Assembly: GCA_002292025.1 (NCBI GenBank)
Contig: DBBC01000077.1
Span: 1 to 13,776 of the forward strand
From: Firmicutes bacterium UBA994
GTDB taxonomy: Bacteria > Bacillota > UBA994
Length of the DNA stretch: 13,776 nucleotides
Direction of reading: 5' to 3'
The translations under genes were made by a program, and so were the position numbers. Every line of letters starts with the position of its first letter. The first letter of the stretch is position 1. Below are positions 1 to 7,463 of the stretch, one piece after another. Under the pieces are notes generated by a model that saw only the letters and a program-made list of their open reading frames with translations, was not told the origin of the DNA and did no database searches.

Positions 1-2255
1 ACACGGCGCAAAAAAGTAATCTCTTTGTTTTGCTCTAGGACGGCCACGGTTAAATTTCGGCACCGCTCCAGCTTGTCCGCAAGGTTGGTCAGCTCGTGGT
101 AATGCGTTGAGAACAACGTCCGTGCCTTGGTGTGATCGTGCACATACTCCATAATGGCGCGGGCTAAGGCCATGCCGTCATAGGTGCTGGTACCGCGGCC
201 CACTTCGTCGAAAAGCAACAGACTGTCGGCAGTCGCTTCGCGCAGGGCGAGTGCTGTTTCCGTCATTTCCACCATAAAAGTACTTTGTCCGCCGAACAAA
301 TCGTCGGCTGCGCCTACACGGGTAAAAATTCTGTCGGCGATGCCGATTACCGCGTGCGCGGCAGGAACAAAGCCCCCCATCTGCGCCATAAGTACGATAA
401 GTGCTACCTGGCGCATATATGTCGACTTCCCAGCCATATTCGGACCGGTGATAATGGCAATTTCTCCTTTGGCTAAGTCGGTATCGTTAGGCACGAAGGA
501 GTGTGTCCCCACAATACGCTCTACCACCGGGTGGCGGCCGCCGGTGATGACAATAGAACCTGCGCTCATTACTTGCGGTCGTACGTAGCGGTTGCGGCCG
601 GCGGTCTCAGCTAACGACTGCAATACATCAAGTTTGGCGAGTTCTCGTGCTACCAAGACGATCGTTGGTGCGGCTGCTGCGACACGGCCGCACAGGCCGG
701 TAAAGGTCTGTTGCTCAAGTGCGACCAAACGTTCCTCCGCGGACAACACTGCGCTTTCATGCTGCTTTAACTCTTCCGTGATATAGCGTTCGGCGTTGGC
801 TAGCGTCTGCTTGCGATGATAATGTGCGGGCACATCGGCTAGATTGCTTTTTGTTATCTCTAGGTAATAACCAAACACGCGGTTATAACCCACCTTGAGC
901 GATTTAATGCCCGTAAGCACACGTTCTCTTGTCTCGAGCTCGGCTAGGTACCCTTTGCCGTCCTTTTTTAGCCGACGCAATCTATCGATTTCTGCGTCGT
1001 ACCCATCGCGGATAAAGCCGCCTTCACGCGCAGTAGCGGGTGGGTCATCGTTAAGAGCTCCGAGCACTTGCTGCGTCAGGTGAGGGTGTGGGTCTAGGCG
1101 CGAGGCAATCTCCGTTAGCAAGGGGCATGACATGCCGGAGAGAGCGGCATTGACCTCCTCCACAGCCGCAAGCGATTTGGCGATAGCCAGCAAGTCCCTA
1201 GGGGTGGCTACATCTGCCGCGACACGGCTCAGCAGGCGCTCTAGGTCATACACCAAGTCGAGGGATGCTCGCAGTGCTAAGCGGGTTTGCACGCCGGTCA
1301 GCTCCCCCACTGCCGCCTGTCGCCGCTCAATCTCTGGCAACGCAGTGAGGGGCTGCTCTATCCACTGGCGGAGTAAACGCGCACCCATGGCCGTCACGCT
1401 GTGGTCTAGCACCCACAGCAGCGAGCCGGTGCGTGCTCCTTGACGCATGGTCTGCGTTAGTTCAAGGTTGCGTCGCGTCACGGCATCGAGCGCCATAGTC
1501 TGCGTGTGCACATGAAAGCGCGGTGCCGTGAAATGGCCAAAGTTGTGGATGCCGATTGCTTTTAGGTAGTGTATTATTTCCCCGAGCGCTAACAGTGCCG
1601 GCGGTGGTAGAGTGGCACAGCCGGGGAGCACATCACTGAGCGATTGGGCTTGTGCTAACTCCAGCCCGGTCTGATGATGTCTAAGAGTGCCGTTCAAAGC
1701 AAGCGCTTGCTCGAGCTCTGGGGAGATGTCGGCGCGAGGTGTCAGCGCCTCCCGCGGCGCGAGGCGGATAAGCTCCTGAGCGATGGATTCGGGTAACGCC
1801 TTGCCGCTATAAATATCGATCACGCCGGTGGTAAAGTCTGCCGCGACTAAGGTGAATTTCTCTTGCTCCTCACGCCAAGCAACGATGTAGTTTTGGGTAT
1901 CTGCCGACAGATCCCCATGTGTACCCGGAGTTATCGTGCGCACAACCTCGCGCTTGACCAAGCCGCGAGCGGTGCTAGGGTCTTCTGTCTGTTCACAGAT
2001 CGCCACGGTGTGCCCCGCAGCGAGCAGCTTGGCGATATAGCTATCTGCCGCATGATACGGAACCCCGCACATGGGCACCTTTCCTGCTGCCCCGCCCTCG
2101 CGGGCAGTTAAAGTAATCTCCAAAATACGGGCGGCCTGCGTTGCGTCCGCAAAAAACATTTCGTAGAAATCCCCTAGGCGAAAAAAGAGGATGGAATGAG
2201 GGTGCTCGGCCTTTATCGCTAGGTATTGCTGCAACATGGGGGTGTAACCGCTCAT
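1..2255 (-). CDS. mutS: DNA mismatch repair ATPase MutS (3' end beyond window)
   Basis: MutS binds mispaired or looped DNA as a clamp-like dimer and recruits MutL using ATP. I translated the minus strand from the ATG at 2255 and found an open frame of about 751 codons to the window edge. The family is usually 850-900 residues, so roughly the last 100-150 are missing. Visible parts in order: the N-terminal mismatch-recognition domain with GDFYEMF, whose Phe30 and Glu32 form the Phe-x-Glu wedge; the KVPMCGVPYHAA motif; long helical core and lever segments; and the ATPase domain with Walker A GPNMAGKST (from residue 604), the STFMVEM segment, Walker B LLLFDEVGRGTST (Asp683-Glu684) and the STHYHEL switch. 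The start codon overlaps the miaB stop as ATGA, which indicates translational coupling. No internal stop or frameshift was seen. The identification is secure; the C-terminal helix-turn-helix and dimer region cannot be judged. Confidence 0.97.
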   Translation of the reverse strand, partial: MSGYTPMLQQYLAIKAEHPHSILFFRLGDFYEMFFADATQAARILEITLTAREGGAAGKVPMCGVPYHAADSYIAKLLAAGHTVAICEQTEDPSTARGLVKREVVRTITPGTHGDLSADTQNYIVAWREEQEKFTLVAADFTTGVIDIYSGKALPESIAQELIRLAPREALTPRADISPELEQALALNGTLRHHQTGLELAQAQSLSDVLPGCATLPPPALLALGEIIHYLKAIGIHNFGHFTAPRFHVHTQTMALDAVTRRNLELTQTMRQGARTGSLLWVLDHSVTAMGARLLRQWIEQPLTALPEIERRQAAVGELTGVQTRLALRASLDLVYDLERLLSRVAADVATPRDLLAIAKSLAAVEEVNAALSGMSCPLLTEIASRLDPHPHLTQQVLGALNDDPPATAREGGFIRDGYDAEIDRLRRLKKDGKGYLAELETRERVLTGIKSLKVGYNRVFGYYLEITKSNLADVPAHYHRKQTLANAERYITEELKQHESAVLSAEERLVALEQQTFTGLCGRVAAAAPTIVLVARELAKLDVLQSLAETAGRNRYVRPQVMSAGSIVITGGRHPVVERIVGTHSFVPNDTDLAKGEIAIITGPNMAGKSTYMRQVALIVLMAQMGGFVPAAHAVIGIADRIFTRVGAADDLFGGQSTFMVEMTETALALREATADSLLLFDEVGRGTSTYDGMALARAIMEYVHDHTKARTLFSTHYHELTNLADKLERCRNLTVAVLEQNKEITFLRR

Positions 2256-3580
2256 CGCTCTCCCCCGATTACTTCGCCCAGCATACTGAAGGTTTGTATG
2301 CGGGTGATTTTTGCTTCTACCAGTTGGCCAATTAGGCCGGGCGCAGCATCAATGTGTACTAGCTTATTGGTGCGGGTCCTGCCGGTTAGGCGCTCCGAAT
2401 TGGTCTTGCTAGGGCCTTCGACTAACACTTCGACCCGTGTGCCGGCAAGCTGCAGATTACGTGCCAGAGAAATCTCGTTGGCAGTCTCAAGCAGCAGTTT
2501 CAGCCGTAGACTTTTCTCGGTCTTGCCTAGCTGCGGAGCAAAGTCTGCGGCAGGGGTACCGCTACGCGGCGAAAAGGCGAAAGCAAAGACAGAGTCAAAG
2601 GCAACTTCGCGCACGAGGTCTAACGTAGCGCGAAAGTCGTCCTCGGTCTCCCCCGGGAACCCGACGATTATATCCGTAGTAATGGCGGCATGCGGGACTG
2701 CAGCACGCAATTTGCGCACCAGCTCTACGTAGCTCTCGCGCGTGTAACCGCGGTTCATTTTGCTTAACACTTCGTTGCTGCCGCTCTGTACCGGCAAATG
2801 AAAGTGCTCGCAGACCACAGGCGAACGGGCGGCTATCTCAATCAGTTTGTCGGAGAAGTCGCGCGGGTGGGAGGTCATAAAGCGCAACCGTTCCACGCCC
2901 GGCACCTTCCCTACCGCGTCCAGCAAATCGGCAAAGTCCGTTGGTGTGCCGAGGGCTAAGTCACGTCCATAGGAGTTTACGTTTTGCCCAAGCAACGTGA
3001 TTTCGCGCACTCCCTGCCCGACCAGCTCGCGTGCCTCCGCTAGAATGGCCTCGGGTGAGCGGCTGCGTTCACGTCCCCGCACATAGGGCACAATGCAGTA
3101 ACTGCAGTAGTTGTTACAGCCGTACATAATAGACAGCCAAGCCTTGATACTTTGTTGACGCACGCGCGGCAAGTTTTCGCGCACTTCACCCGCATCTACT
3201 ATCTCGAGCACCTTGCCACCGTGAGCTTCTGTCTCCGCCAACAGACGCGGGAAATCGGGCAGGTTGTGTGTGCCGAAAATAAGGTCGAGGTATGGGAACC
3301 TCTGCCGCAACTTCTCGGCCACATCTTCTTGTTGGGGCATGCAGCCCGATATGCCCACGATTAGCGACGGCTTCAACTGCTTTAGTTTTGCCAGTTCGCC
3401 CAGTTTGCCGTACACCCGGCTTTCAGCGTGCTCGCGCACACAGCAGGTAATAAGCAGAATTAGGTCTGCCTCGGTCTCGCTCTCGGCCTCACTATACCCC
3501 ATATTGACGAGAAACCCGGCCAAAACTTCCGCATCGGCCTCATTCATCTGACAGCCAAATATATAAAAATAGTATTTCAT
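2252..3580 (-). CDS. miaB: tRNA-2-methylthio-N6-dimethylallyladenosine synthase MiaB
   Basis: MiaB is a radical-SAM enzyme with two 4Fe-4S clusters. It adds a methylthio group to i6A37 next to the anticodon in tRNAs reading UNN codons. With the ATG at 3580 the protein has 442 residues, the usual size. It has the UPF0004 domain with cluster cysteines Cys10, Cys46 and Cys80, the radical-SAM CxxxCxxC motif at Cys155/159/162 (YGCNNYCSYC), and a C-terminal TRAM RNA-binding domain of about 60 residues. The frame opens 15 codons earlier at 3625. I chose 3580 because GGAGG lies six bases before it and a candidate extended -10 promoter lies at 3609-3617, inside the longer version. Related MtaB and RimO have similar layouts, but the sequence and the neighbouring mutS favour MiaB. 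The stop overlaps the mutS start by the ATGA arrangement. Confidence 0.95.
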   Translation of the reverse strand: MKYYFYIFGCQMNEADAEVLAGFLVNMGYSEAESETEADLILLITCCVREHAESRVYGKLGELAKLKQLKPSLIVGISGCMPQQEDVAEKLRQRFPYLDLIFGTHNLPDFPRLLAETEAHGGKVLEIVDAGEVRENLPRVRQQSIKAWLSIMYGCNNYCSYCIVPYVRGRERSRSPEAILAEARELVGQGVREITLLGQNVNSYGRDLALGTPTDFADLLDAVGKVPGVERLRFMTSHPRDFSDKLIEIAARSPVVCEHFHLPVQSGSNEVLSKMNRGYTRESYVELVRKLRAAVPHAAITTDIIVGFPGETEDDFRATLDLVREVAFDSVFAFAFSPRSGTPAADFAPQLGKTEKSLRLKLLLETANEISLARNLQLAGTRVEVLVEGPSKTNSERLTGRTRTNKLVHIDAAPGLIGQLVEAKITRIQTFSMLGEVIGGER

Positions 3581-3608
3581 GCAGCGCCTCCATTGCCCTA
3601 GTGGCTCT

Positions 3609-3617
3609 ATTTTACCA
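3609..3617 (-). promoter_or_regulatory. Candidate extended -10 promoter for miaB-mutS
   Basis: On the minus strand TGGTAAAAT matches an extended -10 element (TG, one base, then TAAAAT against TATAAT). Transcription would start near 3602, about 20 bases before the miaB ATG at 3580, leaving just enough room for the GGAGG ribosome site. No good -35 hexamer is seen, as is common for extended -10 promoters. It sits after the terminator of the upstream antitoxin genes, so miaB-mutS would be its own unit. Confidence 0.4.
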
Positions 3618-3670
3618 CGTGCCATAGCCTAAGGACACCTGCGATGTCTTTCGGCCTCGTCTCGCGCAAT

Positions 3671-3699
3671 AAAAATAGACGCCGGCGGTTTGCGGCGTC
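3671..3699 (-). terminator. Rho-independent terminator after the antitoxin/toxin-stub genes
   Basis: Read on the minus strand, GACGCCG, an 8-base loop and CGGCGTC form a perfect 7-bp GC-rich stem, followed at once by TATTTTTATT. It lies about 25 bases after the tandem TAA stops of the toxin stub and before the miaB promoter. AATAGAC (3674-3680) and GTCTATT (3707-3713) form an additional outer inverted repeat that overlaps the stem and could give an alternative fold. On the plus strand the trailing sequence is only weakly T-rich. Confidence 0.75.
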
Positions 3700-3723
3700 A
3701 GATGCTGTCTATTCTTTCTGTTA

Positions 3724-3780
3724 TTAGATCAGGTCGTCGTCATCTTCAGCTTCAGGTCTGACACTAATCCTATATTTCAT
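3724..3780 (-). pseudogene. ParE/RelE-like toxin stub, 18 codons
   Basis: A reading frame of 18 codons starts with ATG at 3780, overlapping the TGA of the antitoxin gene as ATGA, and ends in tandem TAA TAA. The peptide MKYRISVRPEAEDDDDLI resembles the first strand and start of the first helix of ParE/RelE-type toxins, which commonly open with M-K-Y-x-V/I followed by P-E-A-E-x-D-L. Such toxins are about 90-110 residues. Everything after the first helix is absent and a terminator follows directly, so no mRNA-cleaving or gyrase-inhibiting toxin can be made from this locus. The overlap and position match the normal antitoxin-toxin order. The alternative is a chance short frame after the antitoxin, but the family-like start and coupling make a deleted toxin more likely. 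Confidence 0.6.
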
Positions 3781-3998
3781 CGTCTGCTTAATAGTCTTCT
3801 ATGGACATCCTCCCATGGAGAACCTAACTCAGGGTTTCTATGATAAGCCTCCAATCGTTCATCAATGACCCTTTTCTCATCCTCTGTTAATTCAACAGCC
3901 TGAGCATGCGTGGCTATTGTATCCCAAATATCTTCTACCAGTTGGATTCTCTCGGGTATTGACAACGCAATAGTATCTGCTGCTGTTACCTTTTTCAT
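3777..3998 (-). CDS. TIGR02574-family addiction module antitoxin (Unstab_antitox type)
   Basis: This is a small protein of 73 residues from the ATG at 3998. It matches the pattern of the short antitoxins usually annotated as 'putative addiction module component': a hydrophobic I-P-E-R-I-Q-L-V-E-D-I-W-D helix near residues 14-26, an E-L-T-E-D-E-K stretch, then R-L-E-A-Y-x-x-N-P-E and the hallmark W-E-D-V near the C-terminus. Family partners are ParE/RelE toxins encoded just downstream; here that position holds only an 18-codon stub. AAAGGA lies 12 bases before the chosen start. An upstream ATG at 4010 abuts that site, and the frame remains open to 4055, so the exact start is uncertain. Its G+C (about 43-45% in lines 3781-3960) is lower than that of mutS or the mmd operon, which suggests acquisition. 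It may now be an orphan or act against a toxin elsewhere. Confidence 0.8.
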   Translation of the reverse strand: MKKVTAADTIALSIPERIQLVEDIWDTIATHAQAVELTEDEKRVIDERLEAYHRNPELGSPWEDVHRRLLSRR

Positions 3999-4023
3999 TG
4001 TTACAATCATTCCTTTCGTGCGT

Positions 4024-4212
4024 TTAGGTACAACACATAGGGTGCCGACTTTCAACTCGCTTCGGAAATTCCTCCAGATAAAGCCTTGTTGCTTCGCGCA
4101 GATTGGTCAGCGCCTCTTCCACGGTTTCGCCTTGGGTTGTCGTGCCTGTCTCCAGATTGAAGGCCACGTAACCCCCTTCAGGGGCGGGCATCAAAACTGC
4201 TGAAAGTTCCAT
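4024..4212 (-). CDS. HicB-like type II antitoxin, orphan
   Basis: A protein of 62 residues with the compact HicB fold signature: a strand with the Gly-Gly-Tyr-Val pattern (PEGGYVAFNLET), a T-x-G-E-T-x-E-E-A loop and helix, and a second helix N-L-R-E-A-T-R-L-Y-L-E-E. This corresponds to the partial RNase-H-like antitoxin domain. There is no added C-terminal DNA-binding domain. HicB normally neutralises the HicA mRNA interferase, but no hicA is present on either side. The ATG at 4212 is preferred because AAGGAG lies six bases upstream; an ATG at 4218 directly abuts that site. It lies 45 bases after the M28 peptidase gene and only 25 bases before the TIGR02574-like antitoxin, so all are probably co-transcribed. 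Solitary HicB-like proteins are common, so function as a true antitoxin is uncertain. Confidence 0.8.
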   Translation of the reverse strand: MELSAVLMPAPEGGYVAFNLETGTTTQGETVEEALTNLREATRLYLEEFPKRVESRHPMCCT

Positions 4213-4257
4213 AAGCATCTCCTTTTCCTTGACTCCCTAGCGTCGGCTACTTACAGC

Positions 4258-5445
4258 TTACATCAGCCCGCGGGCATTGTCTAGGCTTGACTCGGGAAGA
4301 CAAATGTCCTGATCAATTAGCGCTATCATTTCCTTAACCAGTTCCGCGGACTGGTGGAGGTTTTCTTCTTCGACATTGGCCAATATGTCGCTGGACTGGT
4401 GCCAGTGAGGGATTAACTGACCGGGCCCGCAGCCCATTAGGGTCAAACCCGGGAGTCTGCGGGCTAATACGGCCACGTTATCGGTCAGGATGGTATGAAA
4501 TCGTCCGGCAGTAAATGGCAGGCCCTTATTGTGGGCGGCTTTTTCTGCTAGATTTCTAAGATATAGATCCGCCTGTAGCGCGGGAAACATCCCCTCGCTA
4601 TTCACATATTTGAGTTGGCCGCAGCCAAGACTTTCCAGATTGATAAACAGCGGGTTGAGCAATTTATCCCGGTAGCGCTTTAGAAAATGGGTCATGCCGA
4701 TTATGCCTGATTCTTCCGAGCCGGTGCCCACAAAATAAAGCTCACAGTTCCTAGCCGGGTTTTTAGCGAAATAATCGGCTACTCCACCCAAAACCGCAAC
4801 TGCGGAGGCGTTATCGTTGGCACCTGCAGTGTAGCGCCCAAAAAGCTCCCGTTGCAGGAGCAAAAGTAATCCCGCTACCAAAGAGACGGCGAGAAAAAAG
4901 GATAACGTCCAGAATATAGGACGGTCAATAAGTATCCCCGCCGTCAAAAGAGCGGGGATTAGAGCAATGCTGGTAAGACCACTTAAGAAAATATAGCGGA
5001 AAACCCGCACCAACGGCGGTGAAAAACGAGCTCCCGAACGCGATGAATCAAGATGCGCGCTGATGATAACGGTTCGCTTGGCTTCACCTGCCGCTGCCTG
5101 CCGGGCCACTATGTTATGGCTGCGTTGGCGAGCGACAAGTGCACCGATGCCGTGGAAAGTGTTAATCTCCGCTACATAAAACAGCAAATTGGCCCAAGCT
5201 AAAAGTATAGCCACAACAGGCCAGCGCAGAAACAGCACGGTGGCGATGATGGATAGAGCGTAATAAATGGCATAAATGAGCGAGAACGTACGTACACTCG
5301 GAAAGGATGTTACTTGACTGTCTAAGCCTCGTTCACGAAAGAAACGATCTAGATAGCGGGCTGCCTTTTCCTCTTGTACAGAGGCCGATGGCCGTGGACC
5401 GATCGTTACCGACAACTCCTTTACTATGTCTAACAACAAACTCAT
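4258..5445 (-). CDS. Membrane-embedded M28-family zinc metallopeptidase
   Basis: A protein of 395 residues with the M28 (aminopeptidase Y/S-like) di-zinc motifs: SAHLDSS (His131), GANDNAS (bridging Asp211), TGSEESG (general base Glu244 and ligand Glu245), NLESLG (Glu271) and HWHQSSD (probably His349). Hydrophobic segments at about 53-72 and 75-92 suggest an N-terminal membrane hairpin. Unusually, two more at about 152-172 and 176-198 lie between His131 and Asp211, which in soluble M28 enzymes are only a dozen or so residues apart. No signal peptide is evident. All ligands are kept, so the enzyme is probably active on small peptides or peptide-like substrates; the substrate is unknown. The start at 5445 has AGAGG six bases upstream. 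It stands alone upstream of the hicB-like gene, and no function can be inferred from its neighbours. Confidence 0.88.
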   Translation of the reverse strand: MSLLLDIVKELSVTIGPRPSASVQEEKAARYLDRFFRERGLDSQVTSFPSVRTFSLIYAIYYALSIIATVLFLRWPVVAILLAWANLLFYVAEINTFHGIGALVARQRSHNIVARQAAAGEAKRTVIISAHLDSSRSGARFSPPLVRVFRYIFLSGLTSIALIPALLTAGILIDRPIFWTLSFFLAVSLVAGLLLLLQRELFGRYTAGANDNASAVAVLGGVADYFAKNPARNCELYFVGTGSEESGIIGMTHFLKRYRDKLLNPLFINLESLGCGQLKYVNSEGMFPALQADLYLRNLAEKAAHNKGLPFTAGRFHTILTDNVAVLARRLPGLTLMGCGPGQLIPHWHQSSDILANVEEENLHQSAELVKEMIALIDQDICLPESSLDNARGLM

Positions 5446-5524
5446 TCTACACCTCTCTTGTTCACCCTATTGTCCCTCGGCAATGGTCGACTCGTCGACT
5501 AGGGGTACTCCGACGGCCAGGAAG

Positions 5525-6239
5525 CTAGTGCCATTGTTCAGACAACAAGAATTCACGTATGTTCATATGATTCAGGCCATTCCTGCTCATGTCAAATTCA
5601 TCATACGACACCCATACTTGGGGAAGTTATCCCGGATCGTATCATATGCTCCGAATTCACGCTGAATCGTTTCTTCAGATGCAAGCAGATAGGCCACCTG
5701 AACGTAGAGCTTTTGCGCTTGCCTTTCAGCAATAAAATCAATCTCCTTTTCCCCTGCTTTTCCCACGGTAACCTTATACCCTCGCCGCAGGAGTTCCATA
5801 TACACTATGTTCTCGAAAATGAGGTTGATATCCCTCATATTCCCGCCGAAAACAGCCTCCCTGATTCCATGGTCAGCAATTTGGACCCGGTGATATAGAT
5901 GTCACAATCAAATTCAACCCGAAAGGAATTGATGCACTTTTCCCAGCCGACGACACCTTGAATTTCATCAAAGAATAGATATGCCTTGCCGGAAATGTCG
6001 TTTATCCGCCGAGCAACCTCTGCATGGAGTGCCTCGGCAAAACAAAGGCGTGCGTTGCTCATGTTCTCAAAATTGATAGAAATAAACTGATCTTCATGTA
6101 CACCGGAGGCGACCAGCTCTCGCTGAATCAAATACAGCATGACGGACTTTCCGCTGCGGCGAATTCCGGTTAGAACCTTAATGAGCTCATTGCCGATAAA
6201 CGGGCGGATGCGGCTCATGTATAATTCTCGCTTAATCAC
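5525..6239 (-). pseudogene. Broken AAA/DUF4143 ATPase gene (internal deletion and frameshift)
   Basis: This is the remains of a gene for the widespread ATPases with an N-terminal AAA_14 domain and a C-terminal DUF4143 domain, normally about 400 residues. From a GTG at 6239, with AAGGAGG ten bases upstream, the start MIKRELYMSRIRPFI, Walker A GIRRSGKS and Walker B YLFFDEIQ are intact up to YITGS near 5880. The frame then jumps: the middle of the protein (by family comparison about 190 residues) is missing and the sequence resumes in another frame as ADHGIREAVFGGNMRDIN, continuing through IENIVY-like and KEIDFIAE segments. Near 5612 a second frameshift ends that frame, while the next frame continues as VSYDEFDMSRNG and NHMNIREFLL to a TAG at 5525. 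The Walker fragment could still be translated as 134 residues, but the full protein cannot. Its composition is AT-rich (about 40-47% GC in counted lines). Confidence 0.85.
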
Positions 6240-6262
6240 CGGTGAAAGACCTCCTTTACCAT

Positions 6263-6268
6263 ATTATA
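6263..6268 (-). promoter_or_regulatory. Candidate -10 box for the broken ATPase gene
   Basis: A perfect TATAAT lies on the minus strand 24 bases before the GTG start of the broken gene, just ahead of its AAGGAGG. A -35 is not convincing: the best candidate, TTATCC, has a spacing of 15. It suggests the gene had its own promoter within the 65-bp gap after the glycosyltransferase gene. Confidence 0.35.
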
Positions 6269-6304
6269 GATGCACATTAACACGGATAAGACTTAAATTC
6301 AAGG

Positions 6305-7393
6305 CTACCCGTCGCGCTGCAACAGCTCGATGATATCGCGCGCGGCATGCGGGCGCGCTAGTTCGCGCGCCATGCGGGACATACAAGACAAGCGAACTTC
6401 GTCGTGGATAAGGTCAGCTAGTTTGGGAGCTAATGCCGACTCTTCGAAGTGGATAGCGGCCAGCTGTTCTACCAGAAAAGTGGCGTTTCGCCACTCTTGC
6501 CCGGGAATCGGTGAGACAAAAACGAGGGGTACAGCCATGGCCAAAGCTTCAGCGCAAGTTACACCGCCCGGTTTGGTCACCAACACGTCTGTCGCCGCCA
6601 TATAGGTTTCCACGTTCTCTATGAATCCTAATACCGTTACCGGATTAACAAAGCGCACTTCTCGGAGCTCACGCAGCAAGGTTTCGTTGGTGCCGGCGAG
6701 TACAATCATTTGACAGTCGGACATTGTGCTATCTAGCGAATGAATCAGCTCCGCTGGAGTTCCCATCCCAAGACCACCGCCCATTAACAGAACAGTAGGC
6801 TTGTTGCCCAGCCCTAACGCCGCACGTGCCTCAAGTTTACTTGGGGGGTGGGCAAAGCGCGGGCGAATCGGGATGCCAAGCGGAGCCAGTGCCGCGTCCC
6901 GCACACCCAGATGCCTGACCAGAGGGATAAGTTTGGGGGAAGCAAGTGCATAGGTGTCAATCCCTTGGTTAACCCACGTGTAATGCATAGTAAAGTCTGT
7001 GACTGACGCCACTAGGCGTACAGGCTCACCCAATCTCAACTTTAACGCCGCCAATAACCCGGCCGGGAAACTGTGCGTACATAGTATGGCATCTGGTCGA
7101 TGTTGCGCCAGCAGTCGTTTGAACTTCCGGCACAGCAGTTTGTTAATGAGGGCCGTGAAGTCAAATAGCATGGGTTCTTCTGTCCACTGGTAGAGCTTGC
7201 CGTAAACGCTAGGAGTGTACCTCAGCAATTTTAGATAGCTCTCTAGTAGCACCTTGGAGAGAAAGGGGCTGACAAACTCTAATCCGTCGATAACTTGTAC
7301 TGTGTGTCCTTGACGCTTGGCCTCCATGGCCAAGGCGTGCGCGACTTGATTATGACCATGCCCGATGGACGCGGAAAAGAGCATTATGTTCAT
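6305..7393 (-). CDS. MGDG-synthase/UgtP-like GT28 glycosyltransferase
   Basis: A protein of 362 residues with the GT-B fold of family GT28. The N-terminal MGDG-synthase domain begins with a SASIGHGH glycine/histidine loop (residues 7-14), and further conserved patches are CTHSFPAG (105-112) and SVTDF (130-134). The C-terminal nucleotide-sugar domain has LLMGGGLGMG (202-211), the signature TKPGGVT (273-279) with SEA-like AEAL, and SPIPGQE (294-300). Family members transfer glucose or galactose from a UDP-sugar to diacylglycerol (UgtP, MGDG synthase); MurG is a more distant relative. The enzyme would act at the inner face of the membrane and affect glycolipid or lipoteichoic-acid anchor synthesis. 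The exact acceptor cannot be told from sequence. The start at 7393 lacks a strong ribosome site (a weak GAGGCGGG lies upstream). The gene diverges from yitT. Confidence 0.88.
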   Translation of the reverse strand: MNIMLFSASIGHGHNQVAHALAMEAKRQGHTVQVIDGLEFVSPFLSKVLLESYLKLLRYTPSVYGKLYQWTEEPMLFDFTALINKLLCRKFKRLLAQHRPDAILCTHSFPAGLLAALKLRLGEPVRLVASVTDFTMHYTWVNQGIDTYALASPKLIPLVRHLGVRDAALAPLGIPIRPRFAHPPSKLEARAALGLGNKPTVLLMGGGLGMGTPAELIHSLDSTMSDCQMIVLAGTNETLLRELREVRFVNPVTVLGFIENVETYMAATDVLVTKPGGVTCAEALAMAVPLVFVSPIPGQEWRNATFLVEQLAAIHFEESALAPKLADLIHDEVRLSCMSRMARELARPHAARDIIELLQRDG

Positions 7394-7426
7394 GATTCGA
7401 CACCCGCCTCGCTTGCTACTGACTCC

Positions 7427-7435
7427 ATCTTATCA
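7427..7435 (-). promoter_or_regulatory. Candidate extended -10 promoter for the glycosyltransferase gene
   Basis: On the minus strand TGATAAGAT fits an extended -10 element (TG, one base, then TAAGAT). Transcription would begin about 25-30 bases before the start codon at 7393. No convincing -35 is seen. Confidence 0.35.
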
Positions 7436-7463
7436 CAAAGTGCGGCAAGCCGGTGTGAAAGCA

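Noticed and set aside
184..588. Open frames on the plus strand across mutS (and similarly at 592-786, 1132-1443)
   Set aside because: They are antisense to an uninterrupted MutS frame with all its motifs, have low-complexity composition and lack plausible ribosome sites.
2226..2732. 168-codon plus-strand frame over miaB
   Set aside because: It is antisense to MiaB's C-terminal region; the Ser/Arg-rich translation matches no family and reflects GC codon bias.
3674..3713. Outer inverted repeat AATAGAC/GTCTATT considered as an insertion-sequence end or attenuator
   Set aside because: It overlaps the stem of a straightforward terminator, and no transposase or leader peptide is nearby.
5486..5499. 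GTCGAC-TC-GTCGAC repeat upstream of the M28 gene
   Set aside because: It is just two copies of a 6-base palindrome; no attachment site, target duplication or terminator structure is associated with it.
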